Below, piece after piece: positions 26,698-35,580 of a stretch of DNA of 64,000 nt; the stretch's first letter is position 1, and each line of letters begins with the position of its first letter. The DNA is from Devosia sp. FKR38 (GTDB lineage Bacteria > Pseudomonadota > Alphaproteobacteria > Rhizobiales > Devosiaceae). The DNA is taken from positions 656,446 through 720,445 of the forward strand of contig NZ_STGC01000005.1 in NCBI RefSeq assembly GCF_005222805.1, given 5' to 3'. Below the pieces are notes generated by a model. The model searched no databases. It was not told the DNA's origin and was given only the letters and a program-made list of their open reading frames with translations. The position numbers were made by a program, and so were the translations under genes.

Positions 26698-27770
26698 CAG
26701 CGGGCCCTCGGGTCGAGGACGCGGTAGAGCACGTCCGAAATCTTGTTGATGAAGATGAACACGGCGCCGATCACCAGCGTCGAGCCCAGCACGGCATTCA
26801 TGTCGGCATTGAGCAGGGCCGTGGTCAGATAATTGCCGATGCCGGGCCAGGAAAACACGGTCTCGATCATCACCGAGCCTTCGAGCAGCCCGGCATAGCT
26901 GAGGCCGATGACCGTGATCAGCGGCACGCGGATGGGGTTGAAGGCATGGCGCCAGATCACCAGACGCTCCGGCACGCCCTTGACCCGGGCGGTGGTGACG
27001 AACTCCTGGCTGAGCTGGTCCAGCATGAAGCTGCGCGTCATGCGGGCAATATAGGCCAGGCTGAAAAAGCCCAGCACCGAGGCCGGCAGCACCAGATGCG
27101 TCACGGCATTCCAGAAGATCTCGATCTCACCGGCGAGGAGACTGTCGACCAGCAACAGGCCGGTGACCGGATGCACGAGGCCATCGTAGAAAATATCCAG
27201 ACGCCCCGGGCCGCCCACCCAGCGCAGGCGCGCATAGAACAGCGCCAGCCCGACCAGACCCAGCCAGAAGGCCGGCATCGAATAACCCAACAGGCCCACC
27301 ACCCGGATGATCTGGTCGATGATCGAGCCCTGGCGGCTGGCCGCGATCACGCCCAGCGGCACGCCGAGCACCACGCCGATGATGATGCCGATGGTGGCCA
27401 TTTCCAGCGTTGCCGGGAAGAAGCGGCTGAGATCCTCGACCACGCTGCGCCCGGTGCTGACCGACTGGCCGAGATCGCCGGAAAAGACGTTCAGCACATA
27501 GTGCACGAACTGGATCGGCAGCGGCTGGTCGAGGCCCATGGCGACGCGCGCCGCCTCATAGACCTCGGTGCTGGCGCGATCGCCCACCACGGCCAGCACG
27601 GGATCGATCGGGATCACCCGGCCGATGAAGAAGGTGATGGCCAACAGGCCCAGAAAGGTCAGCAGAACCGTGGCCACAAAGCCAAGGATGGCCAGAAGGC
27701 GGCGTCTGGTTCTGCGGCTGGCAGCGCCGGCGACCTCAAGGGTGGCGGCAGTCGTCGGGTTCTGGCTCAA
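26697..27770 (-). CDS. Peptide-type ABC transporter permease (OppB/DppB family)
   Basis: 357 residues. A longer cytoplasmic N-terminus (about 25 residues, with RRTRRRLLAIL) precedes the first helix. A sizeable periplasmic loop includes RVIPIDPVLAVVGDRAS, and the EAA loop is SQEFVTTARVKGVPERLVIW. It is the first gene of the minus-strand transporter operon and is divergent from an XRE-cupin regulator that controls the cognate binding-protein gene. Confidence 0.91.
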   Translation of the reverse strand: MSQNPTTAATLEVAGAASRRTRRRLLAILGFVATVLLTFLGLLAITFFIGRVIPIDPVLAVVGDRASTEVYEAARVAMGLDQPLPIQFVHYVLNVFSGDLGQSVSTGRSVVEDLSRFFPATLEMATIGIIIGVVLGVPLGVIAASRQGSIIDQIIRVVGLLGYSMPAFWLGLVGLALFYARLRWVGGPGRLDIFYDGLVHPVTGLLLVDSLLAGEIEIFWNAVTHLVLPASVLGFFSLAYIARMTRSFMLDQLSQEFVTTARVKGVPERLVIWRHAFNPIRVPLITVIGLSYAGLLEGSVMIETVFSWPGIGNYLTTALLNADMNAVLGSTLVIGAVFIFINKISDVLYRVLDPRAR

Positions 27771-27899
27771 GCGTGTTTCCTGTTGAGAAACAAGGTTCTA
27801 CACCCGCAGATTGACTCTTCTGCAGATTGTGAAGCCCCTCACATTTCGCTTCCACCATACAGAAAACTTTGCTTATATCAAAAAAATTTTGGTGGTTTG
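27771..27899. promoter_or_regulatory. Divergent promoter/operator region between permease and XRE-cupin genes
   Basis: Contains a perfect inverted repeat TGTTTC-N7-GAAACA (27774-27792) near the permease start, and a direct repeat GCAGATTG at 27806-27813 and 27822-27829. An AT-rich block (CTTTGCTTATATC, then AAAAAAATTTT) lies just before the regulator ATG. These are candidate sites for the XRE-cupin protein to control both arms. No experimental consensus is known to match them. Confidence 0.5.
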
Positions 27900-28577
27900 A
27901 TGACAAGTGCAGCGCTGACCAAAACTGATCCGCAGGGCCACCCCAGGGTAGGCGCCCTCATTCGCGCCCGTCGTCGCCAGCAGCATATGACGCTGGAGGC
28001 GCTGGGCAAAGCCGCCGAGGTTTCGGTGGGCTATCTCAGCCAGGTCGAGCGCGATCATGCCACGCCATCGCTGGGCACGCTGGCCCAGATCGCCGCCGCG
28101 CTGGGCGTGGGCATCGACTATTTCGTGTCGGCGCCCACGGCCAAGACGGCGCTGACCCGGGCAGGGGAGCGCAACCGCTTTTCTCTCGACGGCTCGTCCA
28201 TCATCTATGAGCGCCTGGGTACCGACTTTCCCGGCAACATGCTCTCCAGCTTCGTCATGGAAGTGCCGCCCGGCTATCGCTCCGAGACCGTGGCGCATGA
28301 GGGCGAGGAAATCCTCTATGTGCTCGAAGGTGCCATCACCCAGCGGCTCGATGGCGACGAGATGATCATGAGCGCCGGCGACAGCCTGCATTTCCGCGGC
28401 AATCGCCCCCATTCGTGGTCCAACCACACCGACAAGCCCGCGCGCCTCCTCTGGACCGGCACGCTTGCCCTTTTCCGCTCATCGGCCAAGCCCTCGCGCC
28501 AGGCCGCTGCGGTTGCCAAACCCGGCCTGCGGCCGGTGAAGAACAAGAAGATCGTCAAACTCCAGGAGAAACGCTGA
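27900..28577 (+). CDS. XRE-cupin transcriptional regulator
   Basis: 225 residues. The N-terminal HTH (about 17-73: VGALIRARRRQQHMTLEALGK through PSLGTLAQIAAALGVGIDYF) is followed by a cupin domain (about 115-190) with PPGYRSETVAHEGEEILYVL and HFRGNRPHSW. The family typically senses a small metabolite in the cupin and controls amino-acid, polyamine or peptide uptake and catabolism. ATG 27900 is chosen because it begins the conserved HTH region; the frame upstream runs antisense through the permease gene. Its stop overlaps the binding-protein ATG (TGATG). The basic tail KNKKIVKLQEKR is unusual. Confidence 0.9.
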   Translation: MTSAALTKTDPQGHPRVGALIRARRRQQHMTLEALGKAAEVSVGYLSQVERDHATPSLGTLAQIAAALGVGIDYFVSAPTAKTALTRAGERNRFSLDGSSIIYERLGTDFPGNMLSSFVMEVPPGYRSETVAHEGEEILYVLEGAITQRLDGDEMIMSAGDSLHFRGNRPHSWSNHTDKPARLLWTGTLALFRSSAKPSRQAAAVAKPGLRPVKNKKIVKLQEKR

Positions 28578-30160
28578 TGAAACTCTTCCGCGCAGCCTTG
28601 CTGGCGACGGCGCTGGCACTGCCTCTGGGCAGTGTCGCCGCTATCGCCGCCACGCCTGCCGACGCCCTTGTCGTCGCGCAGAACATCGATGACATCGTCG
28701 CCCTCGATCCGGCCCAGGCCTACGAGTTCACGTCCGGCGAGATCAACACCAATGTGTATGATCGCCTGGTGGGCTATGAAGCCGAGGACACCACGGTGCT
28801 GGCGCCGGGCCTGGCCACCGAATGGGTGGCCGATGACGCCGCCAAGACCATCACCTTCACCCTGCGCGACGCCAAGTTTGCCTCCGGCAATCCCGTCCGC
28901 CCCGAAGACGTGGTGTTCTCCTTCACCCGCGTGATCAAGCTCAACCTGACCCCGGCCTTCATTCTCACCCAGCTCGGCTGGACCCCTGAGAACATCGCCG
29001 ACATGGTCACCATCGATGGCAACAAGGTCATCGTGAAGTATGAGGGCGATTTCTCCTCCGCCTTCGTGCTCAACGTGCTGGCCTCGCGCCCGGCCTCCAT
29101 CGTCGATGAAGCGCTGGTGATGGCCAATGAAACCGCTGGCGACATGGGCAATGCCTGGCTGAACACCCATTCGGCCGGTTCGGGCCCCTTCGTGATGACC
29201 GATTTCCGCCCCGCTGAAATCGTCCGCCTCACCGCCAATGAAAACTACTTCCGTGGCGCCCCCGCCATGAAGCAGATCCTGATCCGCCATGTTGCCGAAG
29301 CCGCCACCCAGCAGCTGCTGCTGAGCTCGGGCGACGTCGACATCGCCAAGAACCTGACCCCGGACCAGATTGCGGGCCTCTCGGCTGACACCATCAAGGT
29401 GGAAACCTATCCCCAGGCTGCCGTGCACTTCCTCTCCTTCAACCAGAAGGACGAAGACCTGACCCCGCCGGCCGTCTGGGAAGCCGCGCGCTACCTGGTC
29501 GACTATGATGGCATGACCCAGTCCTTCCTCAAGGGCCAGATGGAAAAGCACCAGGCCTTCTGGCCCAAGGGCTTCCCCGGTTCCTATGACGAGACCCCGT
29601 TCAGCCTCGACGTCGAAAAGGCCAAGAAGATCCTGGCCGACGCCGGCATCAAGACGCCGATCAATGTCACGCTCGACGTGATCAACGCCGCGCCCTTCAC
29701 CGATATGGCACAGTCGCTGCAGGCCACCTTTGCCGAAGCCGGCATCAACTTCGAGATTCTCCCGGGCACCGGCGCCCAGGTGATCACCAAGTACCGCGAG
29801 CGCACCCACCAGGCCATGCTGCTGTATTGGGGCCCCGACTTCATGGACCCGCACTCCAACGCCAAGGCCTTCGCCTATAACTCCGACAACTCGGACGCTA
29901 CCTACACCGCCACCACCACCTGGCGGAATGCCTGGGCTGTTCCGGATGCGCTGAACAAGGAAGTCACCGCCGCTCTGGCCGAGCCCGATCAGGCCAAGCG
30001 CAACGAGCTCTACATCGACATCCAGAAGCAGACGCAGGCGTCCTCGCCCATCGTCATCATGTTCCAGGCCGCGCTGACCATCGCCATGGCCAACAATGTC
30101 GAAGGCTATGTCAACGGCGCGACCTCGGACTTTGTCTATTATCGCCTCGTGACCAAGTAG
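28577..30160 (+). CDS. Peptide-type ABC transporter substrate-binding protein (family 5)
   Basis: 527 residues. Signal peptide MKLFRAALLATALALPLGSV... ending at an AIAA or nearby site, then DALVVAQNIDDIVALDPAQAYEF, the usual family 5 start. Typical blocks are LATEWVADDAAKTITFTLRD and RPEDVVFSFTRVI. ATG 28577 has an AGGAG site and overlaps the regulator stop. It supplies the divergent B-C-D-F transporter (24210-27770). The following Xaa-Pro peptidase suggests a small-peptide substrate. Confidence 0.92.
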   Translation: MKLFRAALLATALALPLGSVAAIAATPADALVVAQNIDDIVALDPAQAYEFTSGEINTNVYDRLVGYEAEDTTVLAPGLATEWVADDAAKTITFTLRDAKFASGNPVRPEDVVFSFTRVIKLNLTPAFILTQLGWTPENIADMVTIDGNKVIVKYEGDFSSAFVLNVLASRPASIVDEALVMANETAGDMGNAWLNTHSAGSGPFVMTDFRPAEIVRLTANENYFRGAPAMKQILIRHVAEAATQQLLLSSGDVDIAKNLTPDQIAGLSADTIKVETYPQAAVHFLSFNQKDEDLTPPAVWEAARYLVDYDGMTQSFLKGQMEKHQAFWPKGFPGSYDETPFSLDVEKAKKILADAGIKTPINVTLDVINAAPFTDMAQSLQATFAEAGINFEILPGTGAQVITKYRERTHQAMLLYWGPDFMDPHSNAKAFAYNSDNSDATYTATTTWRNAWAVPDALNKEVTAALAEPDQAKRNELYIDIQKQTQASSPIVIMFQAALTIAMANNVEGYVNGATSDFVYYRLVTK

Positions 30161-30179
30161 TCCGCACCAAGCAATCGGC

Positions 30180-30272
30180 CGGCGCCTCCGGGCGCCGCGC
30201 CCACCACACGACAGTGTCCCCAAGCCATTGTCGTATCGGGGCCGGACCTCCTCCCTTTCGTGGCCCGGCCCC
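30180..30272 (+). terminator. Two GC-rich stem-loops between binding protein and peptidase genes
   Basis: CGGCGCC/GGCGCCG with loop TCCG (30180-30197), then GGGGCCGG (30238-30245) with CCGGCCCC (30265-30272). They lie in the 208-bp gap after the binding-protein stop. There is no clear U-tract, so partial termination or 3'-end protection of the binding-protein mRNA is more likely than a full stop. Confidence 0.45.
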
Positions 30273-30368
30273 ATTTGACTTGCCCCGGGCCATCACCGCC
30301 CCGTAAACGGTCACAGCGGCCCACCGCGCCCGCCCACTGCCGACTCCCTTTCCAGCATCGAGCCCACC

Positions 30369-31469
30369 ATGAACGCCACTCTGCAAACCCGCCTCGCCAA
30401 TCTGCGTGCCCGCATGGCGGCCACCGCGACCGATCTGGTGGTCATCGGGCCCTCGAGCCACATGCTCTACATGGCCGACCTGTCCCCGCATGGCGACGAG
30501 CGCCCGGTGCTGCTGATGATCAGCCAGAGCTTTGCCGGTTTCCTGATGCCCGCGCTCAATGTCGACAGCGCCCGCCAGCATACCGACCTGCCGTTCTTCC
30601 CCTGGGCCGATGCCGACGGCCCGGCCGCTGCGCTGGCCGAACTGATTGCCGCCACCGGCATTGACCGCACGGCGCCCTCCATCGTTCTGGACGAAACCAT
30701 GCGCGCCGATTTCGCGCTGCTGGTGCTCGATACGCTGCCCGGCGCCAGCCGCCGCTTCACCAATGACACGGTGGGCTATCTGCGCTCGCGCAAGGACGCG
30801 GCTGAGTATGACGCGCTCAAAAAGAGCGCTGTGCTCAACGATGCCGCCATGGCCGCCGGCTTTGCCGCGCTGCGCCCGGGCATCACCGAGCGCGAAGTGG
30901 CTACCGTCATCCGCGATTTCTACAAGGCCAATGGCGCCACCACCGAGTTCTGCTCGGTGTGCTTTGGCCCCAATGGCGCTTTCCCGCATCACCACACCGG
31001 CGAGACCAGGCTGGCCGAGGGCGATGCCGTGCTGATCGACACCGGCGCACGCATCTATGGCTACCCCAGCGACATGACGCGTGTCGGCTTCTATGGCACC
31101 GCACCCGAGGGCTTTGGCCAGATCCACTCGATCCTTGACCGCGCCGTCGAGGCCGCCATCGCCGCTGCCAGGCCGGGCACCCCGGCCAGCGCCGTGGACA
31201 AGGCCGCCCGCGATGTCATCACCGCCGCCGGTTATGGCCCCAATTTCCTGCACCGCACCGGCCATGGTCTGGGCATCGACATCCACGAGACGCCCTATAT
31301 CACCGCCACCTCCGACACAGTGCTCGAAGAGGGCATGGTGTTCTCCATCGAGCCGGGCATCTACCTGCAGGGGCGCTTCGGCCTGCGGCTTGAGGAGATC
31401 GTCATCATCCGCAATGGCGTCGCCGAAATCCTCTCCGACATGCCCCGCAGTGCCGTGGCGGTGGGCTGA
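30369..31469 (+). CDS. M24-family Xaa-Pro peptidase
   Basis: 366 residues. An N-terminal creatinase-like domain (about 1-130) is followed by the pita-bread M24 peptidase domain. Metal-ligand motifs are visible in order: LIDTGARIYGY (Asp), PSDMTRVG (Asp), FLHRTGHGLGIDIHE (His), SIEPGIY (Glu) and LRLEEIV (Glu). The product would be a cytoplasmic dinuclear-metal Xaa-Pro aminopeptidase or dipeptidase. It follows the binding-protein gene and shares its last base with the acetyltransferase start, consistent with import and hydrolysis of proline-containing peptides. Confidence 0.92.
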   Translation: MNATLQTRLANLRARMAATATDLVVIGPSSHMLYMADLSPHGDERPVLLMISQSFAGFLMPALNVDSARQHTDLPFFPWADADGPAAALAELIAATGIDRTAPSIVLDETMRADFALLVLDTLPGASRRFTNDTVGYLRSRKDAAEYDALKKSAVLNDAAMAAGFAALRPGITEREVATVIRDFYKANGATTEFCSVCFGPNGAFPHHHTGETRLAEGDAVLIDTGARIYGYPSDMTRVGFYGTAPEGFGQIHSILDRAVEAAIAAARPGTPASAVDKAARDVITAAGYGPNFLHRTGHGLGIDIHETPYITATSDTVLEEGMVFSIEPGIYLQGRFGLRLEEIVIIRNGVAEILSDMPRSAVAVG

Positions 31470-32008
31470 TGCCTGCGACCGGCACCCAGCCGCCCGTCCT
31501 CACCACAGACCGGCTGATCCTGCGCCCGCACACGGCCGATGACTTTGCCGCCTGCTGCGCCCTCTGGGCCGACCCTGAGGTCACTCGTTTCATCGGCGGC
31601 CGCGCGAGCACACCCGAGGAAGTCTGGGCGCGGCTGCTGCGCTATGCCGGGCTCTGGTCACTGCGCGGTTACGGCTATCTCCTGGTGACCGATCGCGCGA
31701 CGGGCGCCTTGGTGGGCGAAGTGGGGCTGGCAGATTTCCAGCGCGACATCACCCCGGCCTTTGGCACGACGCCCGAGGCTGGCTGGGTGCTGCTGCCGCA
31801 GTATCATGGCAAGGGCCTGGCCCGCGAAGCGCTCCAGGCGCTGCTGGCCTGGGCCGATCGCCATTTCGCCCGCACCGTGTGCATGATCGATCCGACCAAT
31901 GCCCCCTCGCTGGCCCTGGCGGGGCGGCTCGGCTACGCCGAATATGCCCGCACCAGCTACAAGGACCACGCCACCATTCTGCTCGAGCGCGGGGCGTCTG
32001 CCACCTAG
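31469..32008 (+). CDS. GNAT-family N-acetyltransferase (RimJ/RimL type)
   Basis: 179 residues. It begins with the RimJ/L-like LTTDRLILRPHTADDFAACC and carries the acetyl-CoA loop region LPQYHGKGLAREALQALLAW and the late strand MIDPTNAPSLALAGRLGY. It would acetylate an amino group of a protein or small amine. Its start overlaps the peptidase stop, so a linked role in peptide or amino-acid handling or detoxification is likely. Its stop overlaps the stop of the convergent GH43-like gene. Confidence 0.88.
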   Translation: MPATGTQPPVLTTDRLILRPHTADDFAACCALWADPEVTRFIGGRASTPEEVWARLLRYAGLWSLRGYGYLLVTDRATGALVGEVGLADFQRDITPAFGTTPEAGWVLLPQYHGKGLAREALQALLAWADRHFARTVCMIDPTNAPSLALAGRLGYAEYARTSYKDHATILLERGASAT

Positions 32009-32955
32009 GCGCGCAGCAGCGGGGCATTGCCCGCCACGTTACGCTCCAGCACCAGCACCCCATCGACCACGCGCAGCTTGCCATGGTGGATCGCCGTGCG
32101 CCGTGCCGCGATATCGGGCGGGCCCTCGGCCTGGCTGTGCTCGTTCCATTCCGGATGGGTGAAATAATATAGTACGGCGTGCTCCCCCACCACGACGACA
32201 TCGGCATGGCGCGCCAGCCGCTTGTCGTCGCCGGCCAGCCCCGGCACATCGCCAATCAGCCCCTGCCATTGCCAGTTGCGTGCATCGCTGGAGCGATAGA
32301 CGCCCTTACCGCGCCACTCGTCCACGATCATCCAGTGCCAGCCGCCCAGCACGAAGACATTGGGGCCCTCATGGCCGCGCCCGCCCTTGTCGCCGGGGAT
32401 CACCTCGCCCTCGACGGTCCAGTCCATCAGGTTCGGGCTCGTCGCCGCCCAGGTGGCGGAATGGTTGTTCTCGTCCTTGTACCACAGGCGCCACAGCCCA
32501 TCGGGGCAGGGCGCCACGGCAGCGTCGATCACCCGCGGGCTGCTCAGCGTCAGCGGCCCGACGCGGGTCCAGGTGCTGAGGTCCGGGCTGGTGTAATGCA
32601 CAATGGTGCGCGGCACGCCCGGCCAGTCAGAGGGTATGCCGGAAATATAGCTGAGGAACATGTGATACTGCCCCAGCGCATAGATCACCTCGGGCGCCCA
32701 ATGCGTATTGCCGCCCGGCACATCGCCGGGGGCGTCGAGGCCCGCCACCGTGCCGCGATAGCTCCAGCTCGCGCCGTCATCCACCGACACCGCCACCCCG
32801 ATAGGACAGCCATGGATCCAGGTAAATTTCGGCCCCGGCGTGCTCGGTCGCCGATTGGTGTAGAACATCCACCATTCGTTGCTGCCCTCGCGGCGGATTA
32901 CGGTGGGGTCCGCCGCGCCATCCTCGATCGGGTCGCGAAATATCGCCGTGCTCAT
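32005..32955 (-). CDS. GH43/GH117-like five-bladed beta-propeller glycosidase
   Basis: 316 residues without a signal peptide, so cytoplasmic. The repeating pattern of W-x-MFYT, GNTHWAPEVIYALGQYHMFLSY, DAAVAPCPDGLWRLWYKDE and GHEGPNVFVLGGWHWMIVDEW is that of five-bladed propeller glycosidases of clan GH-F and relatives. The early Asp (RDPIEDGAADPTVI) is the expected base position and the Glu in APEV or HEGPN is a candidate acid. Substrate could be an arabinose, xylose or anhydrogalactose derivative; the GH51 and GH29 neighbours favour plant-glycan side chains. ATG 32955 has an AGGAG site. Confidence 0.75.
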   Translation of the reverse strand: MSTAIFRDPIEDGAADPTVIRREGSNEWWMFYTNRRPSTPGPKFTWIHGCPIGVAVSVDDGASWSYRGTVAGLDAPGDVPGGNTHWAPEVIYALGQYHMFLSYISGIPSDWPGVPRTIVHYTSPDLSTWTRVGPLTLSSPRVIDAAVAPCPDGLWRLWYKDENNHSATWAATSPNLMDWTVEGEVIPGDKGGRGHEGPNVFVLGGWHWMIVDEWRGKGVYRSSDARNWQWQGLIGDVPGLAGDDKRLARHADVVVVGEHAVLYYFTHPEWNEHSQAEGPPDIAARRTAIHHGKLRVVDGVLVLERNVAGNAPLLRA

Positions 32956-33010
32956 CCTGCTCGCTCCTGATGTGTCCCGGGGGACCGATGGACGGCGGGC
33001 AGGGCGCCCG

Positions 33011-34618
33011 TCAGTCCACCAGCCCTGGGCCCTTGATGGTGATCGCCACGCCATAGGCATGGCTGGCGCCGTCCGGCAGGCGGACATGCAGCCCACGCGC
33101 GTCGCGCGTGAAGTCCAGCGGCGCATCCTGGCCGACGACCTCGACGCGCTCGACACGCCCAGCGCCGTGCGGCCCGCCTTCGGCAAGGCTACTGAGGCTC
33201 AGTGTGCCGCTGGCCGCGCCCAGCGTCAGCGCATTGAGTGCGTCGCCGCTGGTGGTGAAGCGGATATCGGCCGCGGTGAAGGCCTTGGCCTTGTCCTCGC
33301 CGAACATGCCCGAATTGACCTGGGTCGGGCCTTCGCCCGCCACCCGCCAGGGCCGGCTGCCAAAGATCGCCGCGCCAAAGCGCCGGTTCCAGTCGCCCAC
33401 GCCCTCAACGATGGCGCGCTCCTGGCTGTCGATGCTGCCATCGCCCATGATCGGCACGCTCAGCAGCAGATTGCCATTCTTGGCCACCACGTCGCACAGC
33501 CTATGGATCACCGCTGCAGCGCTGACATAGCTCTTGGTCTCGAACAGCTCGCGCTTGTAGTGCCAATTGCCGATGCAGGTGTCGGTCTGCCAGGGATAGG
33601 CCTGGATCTCGGCGCGGAAGCCGCGTTCGACATCCTCCACCACGGCGCCCTGGCGCTCGACCGGCAGCTCCTTGGTGTTGATCACCGCCTGCAACTGCCC
33701 GCCATTCCAGCCCATCGAGGCATTGTAGAAATGCGCGGCGATGTCGAGCCCGGCCTGGCCCAGCGGCAGGTCGTAATTGTCGAAATAGATCAGGTCCGGC
33801 TGGTAGCTGTCGATCAGGTCCTTGCAGCGCCGGTACCAGTCGGTGACATAGCCGGGGTTGTTGGGCGGCAGCGCCTCGGTCCACACCAGATCATTGGCCT
33901 CGTGCCAGGCATTGGCCTCGGCAATCGATGTGATGCCGTCGGGCATGGGCATGCTGGGGCCGGTGTAGAGATCTTTTGGGTCCAGCCCCTCCCACCAGGT
34001 GCCAATGCCATCGGCCTTGGTGCGGCGCCAGGCGTCATAACGCTCGCCGGCGCGCGGCCCTTCGGGATCATAGCCATAGGCGGTCTGGTACCAGTGCCAG
34101 GCATGGGCGCCATGGTTGGAGACGCCGAACTTGAGCCCGCGCGCCCGGGCCTTTTGCGCCCAGATGCCGACGATGTCGCGCTTGGGGCCAATATTGACGC
34201 TGTTCCAGCCGTGCCAGGCGGAGTCATAGCAGTCCAGATTGTCGTGGTGATTGGCCAGCGCCACGAAATAGCGCGCCCCGGCGGCCTGGTAGAGATCGAG
34301 CAGGGCGTCGGGGTCCCAATTGTCGGCCGTCCACTGGTTCTCGATGTCGAGAAAGCCCACGTCGGCCGGATGGCCATAGTTGGCGCGGTGGAAATCGGAC
34401 TGCTTGTCGCCCTGGATATACATGTTGCGGGCATACCAGTCGCCCGCGCCCGGCTGGCTCTGCGCGCTCCAATGCGCCCAGATGCCGAACTTGGCGTCCC
34501 TGAACCAGTCCGGCACCACATAATTGGCCTTCAGCGACGCCCAATCGGGCGCGAAGGGGCCTGTGGCCACGGCGGTATCCGCCGCAGGCCGGGGCTTGGA
34601 AGGACGGGGGCTGCTCAT
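33011..34618 (-). CDS. GH29 alpha-L-fucosidase
   Basis: 535 residues without a signal peptide, so cytoplasmic. GH29 landmarks: DWFRDAKFGIWAHWSAQSQP near the N-terminus, YFVALANHHDNLDCYDSAW, LKFGVSNHGAHAWHWYQTAY, and QPDLIYFDNYDLPLG, in which the Asp is the expected nucleophile. A C-terminal beta domain begins around residue 430. It would remove terminal alpha-L-fucose from imported oligosaccharides, for example xyloglucan fragments. It lies 55 bp upstream of the GH43-like gene and is preceded by a perfect inverted repeat at the end of the upstream ATPase gene. Confidence 0.92.
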   Translation of the reverse strand: MSSPRPSKPRPAADTAVATGPFAPDWASLKANYVVPDWFRDAKFGIWAHWSAQSQPGAGDWYARNMYIQGDKQSDFHRANYGHPADVGFLDIENQWTADNWDPDALLDLYQAAGARYFVALANHHDNLDCYDSAWHGWNSVNIGPKRDIVGIWAQKARARGLKFGVSNHGAHAWHWYQTAYGYDPEGPRAGERYDAWRRTKADGIGTWWEGLDPKDLYTGPSMPMPDGITSIAEANAWHEANDLVWTEALPPNNPGYVTDWYRRCKDLIDSYQPDLIYFDNYDLPLGQAGLDIAAHFYNASMGWNGGQLQAVINTKELPVERQGAVVEDVERGFRAEIQAYPWQTDTCIGNWHYKRELFETKSYVSAAAVIHRLCDVVAKNGNLLLSVPIMGDGSIDSQERAIVEGVGDWNRRFGAAIFGSRPWRVAGEGPTQVNSGMFGEDKAKAFTAADIRFTTSGDALNALTLGAASGTLSLSSLAEGGPHGAGRVERVEVVGQDAPLDFTRDARGLHVRLPDGASHAYGVAITIKGPGLVD

Positions 34619-34636
34619 GCGGACTCCTGGGACGTA

Positions 34637-34661
34637 AGATAGTTCGAGTGACGAACTATCT
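34637..34661. promoter_or_regulatory. Perfect 10-bp inverted repeat upstream of the GH29 gene
   Basis: AGATAGTTCG (34637-34646) and CGAACTATCT (34652-34661) flank a 5-bp spacer, just 19 bp before the GH29 ATG and touching the stop of the ATPase gene. It may be an operator of MarR-like character (TAGTTCG/CGAACTA) that controls GH29-GH43 separately from the transporter, or an intercistronic hairpin. Confidence 0.55.
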
Positions 34662-35580
34662 ATACGCGATCATAGGTCCTGACCATCCGCCCGTCGGGAC
34701 GATCCACAAGCCGGCCCGGCCGGCGAACCAGCTCATTGGCCAGCTCGACCATGGCCGGATCGGTGGCCAGCTTGCCATCGCCCGCGTCTTCGGTGGAGAG
34801 CACGCTGGCCTTGAGCAGGCGCGAATAGGGATGCTCGGGATTGTCCAGCACCGTGCGGGCATCACCCATCTCCACGATCCGTCCGCGCTGCATGATGATC
34901 AGCCGGTTGGAGATGTAATAGGCCGTCGCCAGATCGTGGGTGATATAGATCACCGACACGCCCAGGTCATCGCGCAGGCTCTTGAGCAGGTTGACGATGC
35001 TCATGCGCAGGCTCGCGTCCACCATGCTCACCGGCTCGTCGGCCACCAGCAGCGGCGGATTGGGGATCAGTGCCCGCGCGATGGCGGCGCGCTGCAACTG
35101 CCCGCCGCTCATCTCATGCGGATAGCGGCCGCGCACTTCCGCCAGGCTCAGGCCCACCTTCTGCAGGGCACCATCCATGGCGCCGTCGAGATCGTCGCGG
35201 CTTTTCAACTTGAGGAAACGCTTGGCCGTCGATTCCAGATAGCGATCCACCCGCTTGAGCGGATTGAACGCCTCAAAGGGGTTCTGGAACACCGGCTGCA
35301 CCTTGGCCATGAACTCAAGGCGTTCCTGCCGCCCCACACGATGGCTCACCGTCTTGCCGGCAAAGCTGATCTCGCCGCTCGTGGGCAATTCCAGCCCCAG
35401 GATCATGCGGGCCAGCGTGGTCTTGCCCGAGCCGGATTCCCCAATGATGGTGAAAATCTCCGGCTTGTCCGACGACAGCGTCAGATTGGCATCCTGCACC
35501 GCATCGACCACGCGCCGGCCCATCAGGCCACCGGTGGCAAAGCGCTTGTTGACATTGCGAACGTCCAGCAAAGTGCTCAT
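34660..35580 (-). CDS. Oligosaccharide/peptide ABC transporter ATPase (OppF family)
   Basis: 306 residues. Walker [11 protein letters not shown], signature MSGGQLQRAAIARAL, Walker B LLVADEPVSMVDASL, H-loop YITHDLA. There is no C-terminal paired-Cys oligopeptide motif; the protein ends RMVRTYDRV. ATG 35580 overlaps the OppD-type gene by 4 bp. It is the last gene of the transporter operon 38789-34660, immediately before the intracellular glycosidases, which suggests the importer carries glycans and not peptides. Confidence 0.9.
   Translation of the reverse strand: MSTLLDVRNVNKRFATGGLMGRRVVDAVQDANLTLSSDKPEIFTIIGESGSGKTTLARMILGLELPTSGEISFAGKTVSHRVGRQERLEFMAKVQPVFQNPFEAFNPLKRVDRYLESTAKRFLKLKSRDDLDGAMDGALQKVGLSLAEVRGRYPHEMSGGQLQRAAIARALIPNPPLLVADEPVSMVDASLRMSIVNLLKSLRDDLGVSVIYITHDLATAYYISNRLIIMQRGRIVEMGDARTVLDNPEHPYSRLLKASVLSTEDAGDGKLATDPAMVELANELVRRPGRLVDRPDGRMVRTYDRV

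Noticed and set aside
24965..27770. Assigning the second ABC operon to nickel uptake because its ATPases are short and NikDE-like
   Set aside because: The linked Xaa-Pro peptidase and XRE-cupin regulator fit peptide or amine substrates better, and no urease or hydrogenase genes are nearby.
26946..27899. Long in-frame extension upstream of the XRE-cupin gene
   Set aside because: It runs antisense through the OppB-type permease gene, has low-complexity His/Gln-rich composition, and the HTH domain starts at ATG 27900.
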